From NCBI RefSeq assembly GCF_020423045.1, contig NZ_CP081943.1:1860001-1924000 (forward strand): DNA of 64,000 nucleotides. The letters are read 5' to 3'. The notes beneath the pieces are model-generated. The model worked only from the letters and a program-made list of their open reading frames with translations. It did no database searches and was not told where the DNA came from. Origin of the DNA: Pseudomonas sp. MM213. Lineage in GTDB: Bacteria > Pseudomonadota > Gammaproteobacteria > Pseudomonadales > Pseudomonadaceae. The position numbers were made by a program, and so were the translations under genes. This document shows positions 1 to 7,585 of this stretch, in pieces (the stretch's first letter is position 1; each line of letters opens with the position of its first letter).

Positions 1-331
1 AGTAGAAGCGCGATCCGTTACGCATTGATCCCGTTTCCGTTGGGATTGCAGGGACAACAACAAATCTCGAAATCATCTTCACGTCCTCTCCAAGCACCTC
101 TTCACTATTAGCGGCTATGAGCCATCATCGCAAGAGACCGCAGTCAGTTTTCGATGAGAAGCACGAGCGGCCTGGAGAGGCTGGCAGCATCGTAGAAAGG
201 CATGAGCGAAGCGCTACCCCGTACCTCTAGCTGGGACGACCATCTATTCCTGAAGAGTTTCCTGCCGCTACGCTGACCCTCCTTCACGGAGGATTCGCGG
301 TGCCAAATTCAGAGCTGCACTCTTCACTGCT

Positions 332-508
332 ATGCAAAATCAATCAGAACCAACTCGCCCTGAGGCCGCCATCATGGAGCTGACCCTCAGGGCCGAGCAG
401 CACGGATCAGCAGAGGTCGCTAGTAACGTTCGAAGCGCTCTGGAGACCATCAATAAAAACGAAGAGTTCATAAAAATGACACTCGCGGTACTCATGAAAC
501 CGGAGTGA
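332..508 (+). CDS. Small hypothetical protein (58 aa)
   Basis: An ATG frame encodes 58 residues starting MQNQSEPTRPEAAIMELTLR and ending LAVLMKPE. The composition is protein-like: charged, predicted helical, with no membrane segment. No good Shine-Dalgarno sequence precedes the ATG; a downstream ATG at codon 15 is an alternative start. I do not recognise the family. The gene stands alone, 112 bases before a membrane protein on the same strand. An antisense frame over the same bases has less natural composition, so I prefer this strand. Bases 1-331 hold no other gene I can support. A 24-codon frame starting at 209 (MSEALPRTSSWDDH) could be the head of a truncated gene, but is too short to call. 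Confidence 0.45.
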   Translation: MQNQSEPTRPEAAIMELTLRAEQHGSAEVASNVRSALETINKNEEFIKMTLAVLMKPE

Positions 509-620
509 TCCAACCTGCTAGTAAGCGTTACGACCATGTTAATGGTATGTTATAAGATAACCACATTTGATCTGTCAGTCTTTCCTGGCAGCGCTACCCA
601 CTCCTTGCTTGCGACTTTCG

Positions 621-1793
621 ATGACAAACTATACTCAAATCCCACCGACCATTAGCGTAAGCCAACGCCTGCTGTCCATAGATGCCCTTCGGGGGTTAGT
701 GATCATTTTTATGCTGTTGGATCACGTGCGCGAGACGTTCTTTCTGCACCGACAAGTTGCCGACCCCATGGCCATCGACACCATCGAACCGGCGTTATTT
801 TTCAGCCGAGCTCTCACCCATTTATGTGCGCCAGTGTTCGTACTTCTAACTGGATTATCCGCTTACCTGTACGGCGAAAAACACCACGGTAAGAGCGATG
901 TGTCGAGCTTCCTGTTCACGCGTGGTCTAGTTCTGGTACTGCTTGAGTTCACCTTGGTGAATTTCGCTTGGACATTCCAGTTCCCGCCCAGTGTGATTTA
1001 CATGCAGGTGATATGGGCCATTGGTGTAAGCATGGTCGCCCTCGCTGCACTGGTCTGGCTACCTCGACCAATACTGTGTGTACTGGGTATGGTCATCATC
1101 ACCGGGCACAACCTGCTCGATTCGCTGCACTTCCCAGTCGGTTCAGCGATGCACGTGCCCTGGGCTATTCTGCATGATCGCGGCTGGCTCGAATTCGCTG
1201 ACAACTTGCGCGTGCGCAGCTCTTATCCTGTGCTGCCGTGGATCGGTGTGATCGCCTTGGGTTACTGCATCGGCCCATGGTTCGTTCGTTCAGCCCTCCC
1301 CACCATGCGTCAGCAATATCTGTTAGTGGCTGGGGTCGGTGCATTAATCAGCTTCTTAGCACTACGCCTTGTTAATGGTTATGGCGAGGCTCATTGGGTG
1401 TCCTATGAAAGCACCACACAAACCATCATGAGCTTCTTCAATATCACAAAATACCCACCTTCCCTGCTGTTCCTCTCTCTGACGCTAGGGGTGGGGCTGT
1501 TGCTTCTTCTTGGCTTTGAGCGGGCTCAGCAATGTAAGTGGATCAGCACCTTGGCGGTATTTGGTGCGGCACCGATGTTCTTCTATTTGCTCCATCTTTG
1601 CGTGCTGAAAATGCTGTATCTGATCAGCGTGGCATTATTCGGCTTGAACCAAGGTAACTACTTCGGTTTCGACGACATTTGGGCTGTGTGGCTGATGGCG
1701 GCGCTCCTGGCTACAACGCTGTACTTACCTGTGCGTTGGTTCGCCGCATTGAAGGCTCGTCGTCGTGATATCGGTTGGCTCAAATACTTCTGA
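621..1793 (+). CDS. DUF1624 / HGSNAT-like integral membrane protein
   Basis: A 390-residue polytopic inner-membrane protein with about ten hydrophobic segments. The N-terminal motif LLSIDALRGLVIIFMLLDHV matches the start of the DUF1624/heparan-alpha-glucosaminide acetyltransferase-like family, membrane proteins related to acyltransferases. A positively charged tail (KARRRD) follows the last segment. I chose the ATG at 621 because the peptide encoded upstream of it, from a TTG at 567, is unlike the family. The substrate cannot be read from sequence. The gene is monocistronic, followed directly by a riboswitch that seems not to belong to it. Confidence 0.8.
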   Translation: MTNYTQIPPTISVSQRLLSIDALRGLVIIFMLLDHVRETFFLHRQVADPMAIDTIEPALFFSRALTHLCAPVFVLLTGLSAYLYGEKHHGKSDVSSFLFTRGLVLVLLEFTLVNFAWTFQFPPSVIYMQVIWAIGVSMVALAALVWLPRPILCVLGMVIITGHNLLDSLHFPVGSAMHVPWAILHDRGWLEFADNLRVRSSYPVLPWIGVIALGYCIGPWFVRSALPTMRQQYLLVAGVGALISFLALRLVNGYGEAHWVSYESTTQTIMSFFNITKYPPSLLFLSLTLGVGLLLLLGFERAQQCKWISTLAVFGAAPMFFYLLHLCVLKMLYLISVALFGLNQGNYFGFDDIWAVWLMAALLATTLYLPVRWFAALKARRRDIGWLKYF

Positions 1794-1844
1794 AACGGAC
1801 ACAGGTTCGCCTCAGGCGGCGTGATCGACTAACATGCCGCCGCC

Positions 1845-2020
1845 GGTTTCCAAATGGGATTAATAGGGAATCCGTGATGCTAGCAACACATCAAACGGAA
1901 CTGCCCCCGCAACTGTAGGTGCTGAGCCTGCTCCTGAACTGCCACTGGAAATGATTTCTGGGAAGGCTGGAGCACGCTATGACACATCAGTCAGGAGACC
2001 TGCCGGCCAAGTAACAATCA
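1845..2020 (+). promoter_or_regulatory. Cobalamin (B12) riboswitch, apparently orphan
   Basis: The conserved cobalamin-aptamer elements occur in order: GGTTTCCAAATGGGATTAAT with AGGGAA near 1848-1872, the B12 box core GAACTGCCCCCGCAACTGT near 1900-1918, CCACTGG near 1942, TGGGAAGG near 1959, and GTCAGGAGACCTGCC near 1990. This is a textbook class of B12-sensing leader that normally precedes a TonB receptor or a cobalamin synthesis gene. Here the + strand has no credible gene behind it: the nitroreductase on the opposite strand begins 175 bases later, tail-first. A 32-codon minus-strand frame ending at 2093 (VALDIEYVRREIELLGKRL) may be a gene remnant. Its target was probably lost by rearrangement. 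Confidence 0.9.
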
Positions 2021-2195
2021 CTAACCGGCGGGGTGCCCGGGAAGGACATCCTTGCGCGCGCTTCACTCAGGTGATCGGCCATGCACTGCTTTTCAGCAGC
2101 GTTCGATGATGTTTAACCTCGCAAGCTTGGTGGGCAGACGCTTACCGAGAAGCTCGATTTCACGCCGGACGTATTCGATGTCGAGCGCCACAGCT

Positions 2196-2795
2196 CTATT
2201 TGAGAGGATGCCCTACACAGAAAAGGGCGACCGGAAAAAAGGGCCGTTCAAGACGCAAGGCTTCCTTCATCTTAATGTCATCAAACCCCATCACGACTAC
2301 ACCGCCCAGACCCGCTGCGGTGACCGCCAGATACATATTTTGAGCGGCTGCTCCAGCTTCGAAATCAACGTAGCGTGCCCCCCTTAGACCATCGGCTTGT
2401 TGAGCCGCGAAATGATCTATTGCGAGCGCTCGTTCAGCGACGATGGCGATGACGACAGGAGCGTCTTCCAACCACTTTTCATCGCCTAACGCCGCAGAGT
2501 TCAGCAATCCATCTTCGGTTAGATCGGCAATGAGGGAGAGTTTTCCTGCCAGGGAATCGTATGTGTATACCCCGGGTGCAAGCCCTTCTACTTGACGCAC
2601 AACCACCCTCAATACAAGTGGATGCAGAGCGTGTGCCGATGGTGCCGTTCGCCTTCCGTCCGTAGAGGTGCACCCCTGTCCGGCATAAAGGAATGTCTCC
2701 AGAACGGCCAGGCTCAGCGGCTCTTCACTGAAGGTTCTAACACTTCGCCTAGTGGATAGAAGGTCTTTCAGCAGCGCAGTGTTTTGGGTATCCAT
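2196..2795 (-). CDS. Nitroreductase family protein (SagB/ThcOx-like)
   Basis: A 199-residue FMN-dependent nitroreductase-fold protein. It starts with the family hallmark STRRSVRTFSEEPLS (FMN phosphate-binding arginines, residues 15-30). It then shows the SagB-like HALHPLVLRVVVRQVEGLAPGVY stretch, written here as HALHPL then a GLAPGVYTYD motif near residue 75. It ends with the GLGGVVVMGFDD active-site loop and a VALFCVGHPLK tail. SagB-type members oxidise azolines or act as general nitro/quinone reductases. The substrate here is unknown and no azoline-peptide genes lie nearby. It is convergent with the riboswitch, whose readthrough transcript would be antisense to its 3' end. Confidence 0.8.
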   Translation of the reverse strand: MDTQNTALLKDLLSTRRSVRTFSEEPLSLAVLETFLYAGQGCTSTDGRRTAPSAHALHPLVLRVVVRQVEGLAPGVYTYDSLAGKLSLIADLTEDGLLNSAALGDEKWLEDAPVVIAIVAERALAIDHFAAQQADGLRGARYVDFEAGAAAQNMYLAVTAAGLGGVVVMGFDDIKMKEALRLERPFFPVALFCVGHPLK

Positions 2796-3240
2796 CGACG
2801 TTCATCCATGCGAGTTTGTGCTGACAGTAGCAGACGCACGAACACTAACCTGGGAAACGTCTTCCCTGGTTGTCTCCCTCACCGCGCGCGAGGTCTGCCA
2901 GGTGCTGACGGACGTCGCGCGCTGTTGACGCTGGCGCCGAACTTAACTGTGTGCCGACGCAAGACTCACCCGCCGCCGAATCAGCACAAATCCAACACTG
3001 GCAACGGTTTGTGAGGAATCAGATTGGATCAGTGACATCTCGGCAACTGGGTATATTCGGCATCGGCGCCAACACTGTTCAGTTACTTGCTTGGTTCGTT
3101 TGAACTGGCTTAATAGTTCTGGATCAATGCTTACGGTAGTCCAGCGCTCTGGAGTCGTCGAAAACGCCTAACCTTTGTCCTCTCTTGCCCCTCCGAAGCT
3201 CCCTCACTCCACATACGATCAAGCCGGTTATTGCGCCATC
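2796..3240. other. Gene-free stretch between nitroreductase and AhpD-like gene
   Basis: About 445 bases with no frame I can support. Short open stretches on either strand have no recognisable motif, no ribosome-binding site and biased composition. It ends directly at the operator-containing promoter for the AhpD-like gene. Confidence 0.5.
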
Positions 3241-3269
3241 TTGCAAGCCTACCTTCTAGATGGTAGGCT
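3241..3269 (+). promoter_or_regulatory. Promoter with embedded CTACC-N8-GGTAG operator (site A)
   Basis: TTGCAA (3241-3246), a 17-base spacer and TAGGCT (3264-3269) form a sigma-70-like promoter. The spacer plus the start of the -10 carries a perfect 7-bp inverted repeat, GCCTACC/GGTAGGC (3247-3268). The site lies 60 bases before the AhpD-like gene. It has the same architecture as the sites at 5994, 30024 and 62801 on this strand and at 29895, 46688 and 49380 on the other. Confidence 0.7.
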
Positions 3270-3331
3270 TCGCTCAAATTCACAACACCTCCCGTAAACC
3301 TACAGGGCGCCTGTGCCCATGTGAGAATCCC

Positions 3332-3664
3332 ATGCAAGATTGGAATCAAACTCGTAAAGACATCAACGCCCGCCTGGTACAGCTGAATGGCCTGTCTCCA
3401 GAGACCATGAAAGGTGTGGCTTCCCTAGGGGGCGCCGGCGCAAAAACAAACCACCTGGATGCCAAAACGCGGGAGCTGATTTCGTTAGCTGTAGCAGTGA
3501 CTACCCGCTGCGATGGCTGCATCGCATTCCACGCTGCTGAGGCCAAGAAAATTGGCGTAACTGCTGAAGAGGTTGCTGAAGCCTTGGGTGTAGCAATCAA
3601 CATGAACGCCGGCGCGGCTCTGGTTTACAGCACTCACGTGCTGGACGCCTTCGACAAAGAGTAA
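3332..3664 (+). CDS. Carboxymuconolactone decarboxylase / AhpD-like protein, copy 1
   Basis: 110 residues with the AhpD-type active site RCDGCIAFH: Cys60, Cys63 and His67 in a C-x2-C-x3-H arrangement, preceded by the KTRELISLAVAV helix. Such proteins reduce peroxides or act in thiol-disulfide relay. About 102 of 110 residues are identical to the copy at 30114. The two genes also share a leader (CTACAGGGCG, then CATGTGAGAATCC) directly before the ATG, so this is a recent duplication including the promoter. Start chosen by this shared leader; a longer upstream frame crosses the promoter. It is probably derepressed by electrophile or oxidant stress through operator site A. Confidence 0.88.
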   Translation: MQDWNQTRKDINARLVQLNGLSPETMKGVASLGGAGAKTNHLDAKTRELISLAVAVTTRCDGCIAFHAAEAKKIGVTAEEVAEALGVAINMNAGAALVYSTHVLDAFDKE

Positions 3665-3757
3665 TTGGGAGTGCTTATCTGAAGTTAGGCTCTTACTGAG
3701 GCAGTCCGTCCGCTGTTCAATCCTGAGGATTGGCTGCCACTACCGAGAGTGTCTGAC

Positions 3758-3919
3758 ATGAGAAAGTCGCAAAATCCGATTCAAATTTATGTGTGGTCAG
3801 ATTTCGTCTGCCCTTTATGCTGGATTGCTAAGCGGCGCTTTTAAGCAGCCCTTGAGCAGGTGTGTGCACAAGCATCTGGTAGAGAAAAACTTGCACCTAC
3901 CGGTTCACAGACCAAGTAG
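3758..3919 (+). pseudogene. DsbA-family (FrnE-like) oxidoreductase remnant
   Basis: The ATG at 3758 opens [20 protein letters not shown], then CWIAKRRF, before an in-frame TAA at 3842. In frame beyond it comes AALEQVCAQ, then a TAG at 3917. The first 28 residues align with the intact FrnE-like protein at 43646 (VDIWSDYVCPWCWVAKRRFE), with CPLC in place of CPWC. The rest of the roughly 230-residue protein is absent, so this is a 5' remnant. It sits between the AhpD-like gene and the hydrolase. Confidence 0.8.
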
Positions 3920-3944
3920 CAAAGCCGTTCAAGGAAAATTCATC

Positions 3945-4697
3945 ATGAGCAAACAAAAGATAACGTTCCGAAACCCCCAGGGTATAAGCCTGTCAGGTCT
4001 GCTTGAAACGCCGGAGTCGCCCAGAGCCTACGCATTGTTCGCCCACTGCTTCACCTGTGGAAAGGATATTAAAGCTGCCGCCAGAATTGCTAGAGCGCTA
4101 GTCGACAATAATATCGCTGTACTCCGGTTTGATTTCACTGGCCTAGGCAGCAGTGATGGCGACTTCTCCAACAGCAATTTTTCCTCCAACGTTGCCGACC
4201 TGGTAGCGGCGGCGGAGTATTTGCGTGACACATATCAGGCTCCATCCATCTTGATTGGTCATAGCCTGGGTGGAGCCGCAGTCATAGCGGCGGCGAAGCA
4301 CATTCCAGAGGCAAAGGGTGTAGTGACAATCGGTGCCCCTGCTGAAGCGGCCCATGTCATGAAGCAGTTCAAAGGTCACGTAGAAGCGATCAGAGACATT
4401 GGTGAATATAAAGTAATGCTGGCAGGAAGAGAGTTCACCATAAAAAAACAGTTTCTCGATGATATTGAAGCCCAACAGCAGGATACAAATATCGCTAACC
4501 TACGACGCGCACTACTTGTTTTTCACTCCCCAGTGGACAGCGTTGTATTAATAGAGCAAGCCCAGAAAATTTACCTGACAGCTAAACACCCCAAGAGCTT
4601 CATTTCGCTCGACTCGGCTGACCACTTGCTTACTAACAATCAGGATGCGGATTATGTAGCGTCATGCATTACCGCCTGGAGCTCTAGGTATCTGTAA
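3945..4697 (+). CDS. Alpha/beta hydrolase (OsmC-associated type)
   Basis: 250 residues, cytoplasmic, no signal peptide. Motifs: [19 protein letters not shown] near residues 28-46, [13 protein letters not shown] near 63, nucleophile elbow GHSLGG near 106, and a late His in SADHLL near 227. This matches the hydrolase half of the 'bifunctional alpha/beta hydrolase/OsmC' family, but here the OsmC half is absent; a free-standing OsmC lies at 46077. The start ATG at 3945 is preceded by AAGGA; the longer frame upstream reads through the FrnE remnant. Likely role is hydrolysis of a small ester or thioester formed during electrophile or peroxide stress, but the substrate is inferred only from family. 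Confidence 0.8.
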   Translation: MSKQKITFRNPQGISLSGLLETPESPRAYALFAHCFTCGKDIKAAARIARALVDNNIAVLRFDFTGLGSSDGDFSNSNFSSNVADLVAAAEYLRDTYQAPSILIGHSLGGAAVIAAAKHIPEAKGVVTIGAPAEAAHVMKQFKGHVEAIRDIGEYKVMLAGREFTIKKQFLDDIEAQQQDTNIANLRRALLVFHSPVDSVVLIEQAQKIYLTAKHPKSFISLDSADHLLTNNQDADYVASCITAWSSRYL

Positions 4698-4912
4698 TCC
4701 TAGGCTTTGCTTCCCGCTGAAAAATGCAATTACCAGGTCTCCTCACATGCAATATCGCTCAATACTGGAACTAAAAAGAGCCAGAGAACGATAAAGAGAG
4801 ATGTCACTTTGTTGCGATAGTGAGTCGGCACAGCAAGGAGAGAAAGTTACGACAAAAAGAAGCTCAGGGTCGATAAGGTTCTTGATAATTATGAGTACAA
4901 GTTTTTTCTCGG

Positions 4913-5104
4913 CGGTTGAAGATCATCGGCGATGGCATCGGCTAACGTTGTTAAACGTTGAGCGTCGCCATGCTGGGATCGGGGCTGAGGAACATACGCG
5001 AGCGCATCGAGCACTTTGGTAGCCGATTTCATATGGCATCAGCACCTGGCCGGAGCGAGCTGGATATCGTGATATCCATGAGTATCCCCTGCAAGAAGGT
5101 CTGA
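4913..5104 (+). pseudogene. Sensor histidine kinase 3' remnant (NarX/NreB type)
   Basis: One reading frame encodes RRLKIIGDGIG, two stop codons, then GSGLRNIRERIEHFGSRFHM and ASAPGRSELDIVIS before a final TGA at 5102. DGIG is the G1 box, and the GLRNIRERIE-FG-R-F--S-PG pattern is the G2/C-terminal ATPase segment of two-component kinases that pair with NarL-type regulators. No H-box or sensor region remains upstream. It ends 27 bases before the intact response regulator, so the kinase gene has decayed while its partner survives. Confidence 0.78.
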
Positions 5105-5131
5105 CTACATCGATAACAGTGGGCACCCTCA

Positions 5132-5764
5132 ATGAACTTATTAACACAAATCCGTTTAGCCTTGATCGATGATCACACCTTAGTGCGCGATGGGATCAGG
5201 GCTCTACTATCAGTCATTCCGACTGTGACAGTGGTTGGTGAGGCTGAAAATGGCAAGGATGCTATGGTGATGGTTGAGCACTGCAATCCAGATCTTCTGT
5301 TGGTCGACATCAATCTTCCCGACATGAACGGTCTTGAGTTGACGCGAAAAATACGCGACAGGTACCCCACCGTGAAGGTACTCGTGCTCAGCATGTATGA
5401 TAGTAAAGAGTATGTAAGTGAATCCCTACGCTCGGGCGCGAGTGGCTATGTATTGAAAAATGCACCCTCAAGAGAGATTGTCGCTGCGATTGAAGCAATT
5501 AAAAACGGAGGTACCTTCTACAGTGCTGAAATCGCACAAAAGCTCCTTCTAGATGATGGTACTACCAACGTTCTAACGCCCCGGGAAAGCCAAGTTTTAT
5601 ATAAAATTACCCAAGGGCTGAACAACAAGGAAATGGCACGAGAACTGGACATCAGCGTCAGGACTGTAGAAACCCATCGCATGAGCATTCGACGCAAACT
5701 CAACATCGACAAACCTGCTGCATTGGTAAAGTATGCAATAGACCATGGAATAATTCCAAGCTAA
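5132..5764 (+). CDS. NarL/FixJ-type LuxR response regulator, orphaned
   Basis: 210 residues. The receiver domain (about 8-125) has the acidic pair in ALIDDH, the phospho-acceptor in LLVDINLPDMNG, the conserved LSMYDSKEYV Thr/Ser region and a Lys in YVLKNAPS. A GerE/LuxR helix-turn-helix (about 145-205) reads LTPRESQVLYKITQGLNNKE, then MARELDISVRTVETH. It is a DNA-binding transcription regulator normally phosphorylated by a NarX-like kinase, but the adjacent kinase is a remnant. It may be driven by another kinase or be non-functional in practice. The start has no strong ribosome-binding site; translation was probably coupled to the lost kinase. Confidence 0.9.
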   Translation: MNLLTQIRLALIDDHTLVRDGIRALLSVIPTVTVVGEAENGKDAMVMVEHCNPDLLLVDINLPDMNGLELTRKIRDRYPTVKVLVLSMYDSKEYVSESLRSGASGYVLKNAPSREIVAAIEAIKNGGTFYSAEIAQKLLLDDGTTNVLTPRESQVLYKITQGLNNKEMARELDISVRTVETHRMSIRRKLNIDKPAALVKYAIDHGIIPS

Positions 5765-5993
5765 GGAATTTTCGCCAGTGCATATTTATAACACCCTCCA
5801 TTGGAACTGTATCGTTCATCCAGGACGAAAGCTATCTAACGCCCACCAGATGTGAGCGTCACTACTCGTGCTAATGCTAGATATAAAGGTCGACGAGAGT
5901 GGGCGAACTCGAATGTTAATTGATTTATAAGCTCGCAGCCCACCCCTCTCCTGCCCCATACTCCCTCACATGATGAAACAAGTCGGCCCGCCA

Positions 5994-6022
5994 TTGCAAC
6001 CCTACCAATCGGATGGTAGCTT
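5994..6022 (+). promoter_or_regulatory. Promoter with embedded CTACC-N8-GGTAG operator (site B, gor)
   Basis: TTGCAA (5994-5999), 17 bases, TAGCTT (6017-6022). CTACC (6002-6006) and GGTAG (6015-6019) are separated by 8 bases. The predicted transcript start is about 125 bases before gor. A second perfect palindrome, CTGGAAATTTCCAG, lies just downstream at 6034-6047. The 5765-5993 stretch before it shows no gene. Confidence 0.7.
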
Positions 6023-6154
6023 TCAAGCATCCTCTGGAAATTTCCAGGTAACCCTATGCGGCCTGTGCTCGATGAGTTGCTGACTTCCTACGATAGTCCG
6101 GCCCAATATTAGCCAACCAGTCATCACGCCGGTTGCCTGCCACGGAGATTGAAA

Positions 6155-7513
6155 ATGCCCTATGATTTTGACCTTTATGTAATTGGTGCCGGTTCCGGCG
6201 GTGTGCGGGCCGCGCGTTTCTCCGCCGGTTTTGGCGCGAAAGTGGCTGTGGCCGAAAGTCGCTACTTGGGTGGTACGTGTGTGAACGTTGGCTGCGTGCC
6301 GAAAAAACTGCTGGTCTACGGAGCGCACTTCGCCGAAGACTTCGAGCAATCGCAAGGTTTTGGCTGGACTCCGGGCGAGGCGAAGTTTGATTGGGCGACG
6401 CTGATTGCCAACAAGGATCGCGAAATCAATCGCCTGAACGACATCTACCGCAATCTGCTGGCCAACAGCGGCGTGACCTTGCATGAGGGTCACGCGAAAA
6501 TCGTCGATCCGCATACCGTCGAGATCAATGGCGAGCGCTACACCGCCAACAACATCCTGATCACTACTGGTGGCTGGCCGCAGATCCCCGAGATTCCGGG
6601 GCACGAACACGCGATCAGTTCCAATCAGGCATTCTTCCTTAAAGATCTGCCCAAGCGCGTTCTCGTGGTCGGTGGTGGTTACATTGCCGTGGAGTTTGCC
6701 GGGATCTTCCACGGCCTAGGCGCCAAGACCACGCTGCTGTATCGCGGTGATCTGTTCCTGCGCGGCTTCGACAGTGCAGTACGCAAACATTTGCAGGATG
6801 AGTTGACCAGGCGTGGCATGGATCTGCAATTCAATGCGGACATCGAGCGAATCGACAAACAAGCCGATGGCAGCCTGAAAGCAACCCTCAAGGATGGTCG
6901 TCAGCTTGAGGCGGACTGCGTGTTCTACGCTACCGGTCGACGTCCGATGCTCGACAACCTGGGCTTGGAAAACACTGGCGTCAAACTCGATAAGAAAGGT
7001 TTTGTCGAGGTCGATCAATTGTATCAAACCGCTGAACCGTCGATCCTGGCTCTGGGTGATGTGATTGGTCGGGTGCAGCTCACGCCGGTCGCTCTGGCTG
7101 AAGGCATGGCCGTTGCTCGGCGCTTGTTCAAGCCTGAGCAGTATCGTCCGGTGGATTACAAGATGATCCCGACGGCGGTGTTCAGCCAGCCTAACATCGG
7201 CACTGTCGGGTTGACCGAAGAAGAGGCGCGAGAGGCCGGGCACGAAGTGGTGATCTTTGAAAGCCGTTTCCGGCCGATGAAATTGTCGCTGACTGAATGT
7301 CAGGAGCGCACTTTGATGAAGCTGGTGGTGGACGCCAAGACCGACAAGGTCTTGGGCTGCCACATGGTCGGCCCGGAGGCCGGCGAGATCGTGCAGGGTT
7401 TGGCGATTGCGCTGAAGGCGGGCGCGACCAAGCGCGATTTCGACGAAACCATCGCCGTGCATCCGACGTCCGCTGAAGAGTTCGTCACCATGCGCACACC
7501 GGTTGAGGGTTAA
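6155..7513 (+). CDS. gor: Glutathione-disulfide reductase
   Basis: 452 residues, the usual length. It reduces GSSG to GSH with NADPH in the cytoplasm. The FAD site [12 protein letters not shown] is near residue 10, the redox disulfide [13 protein letters not shown] is near 40-52, and the NADPH site [13 protein letters not shown] is near 172. The second FAD motif [13 protein letters not shown] is near 298, and the C-terminal catalytic HPTSAEEF is near 436. The start ATG at 6155 follows CGGAGA. Site B places it under the same putative repressor as the electrophile-stress genes, which suits a role in restoring GSH after adduct formation. Confidence 0.97.
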   Translation: MPYDFDLYVIGAGSGGVRAARFSAGFGAKVAVAESRYLGGTCVNVGCVPKKLLVYGAHFAEDFEQSQGFGWTPGEAKFDWATLIANKDREINRLNDIYRNLLANSGVTLHEGHAKIVDPHTVEINGERYTANNILITTGGWPQIPEIPGHEHAISSNQAFFLKDLPKRVLVVGGGYIAVEFAGIFHGLGAKTTLLYRGDLFLRGFDSAVRKHLQDELTRRGMDLQFNADIERIDKQADGSLKATLKDGRQLEADCVFYATGRRPMLDNLGLENTGVKLDKKGFVEVDQLYQTAEPSILALGDVIGRVQLTPVALAEGMAVARRLFKPEQYRPVDYKMIPTAVFSQPNIGTVGLTEEEAREAGHEVVIFESRFRPMKLSLTECQERTLMKLVVDAKTDKVLGCHMVGPEAGEIVQGLAIALKAGATKRDFDETIAVHPTSAEEFVTMRTPVEG

Positions 7514-7533
7514 CCGCTCTTCGGTGTATCTGA

Positions 7534-7571
7534 TGCGTCTGGCCCTGTCGCAACGACAGTAGCTAGACGCA
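7534..7571. terminator. Bidirectional hairpin between gor and the monooxygenase
   Basis: Nested inverted repeat: TGCGTCT/AGACGCA outside and CTGTCG-CAA-CGACAG inside, located between two converging genes. T-tracts are weak on both strands. Confidence 0.6.
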
Positions 7572-7585
7572 CGCTTTCGCCATCA

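Noticed and set aside
2052..2387. A + strand gene behind the riboswitch
   Set aside because: It lies mostly antisense to the nitroreductase, has odd composition and no family match.
2784..3014. + strand frame before site A
   Set aside because: Arg/Pro-rich composition, no ribosome-binding site, no recognised motif.
4801..5022. Small + frame before the response regulator
   Set aside because: It crosses the kinase remnant in another frame; the remnant gives a better explanation.
6716..7462. Antisense frame within gor
   Set aside because: Shadow of a high-GC coding region; gor is certain.
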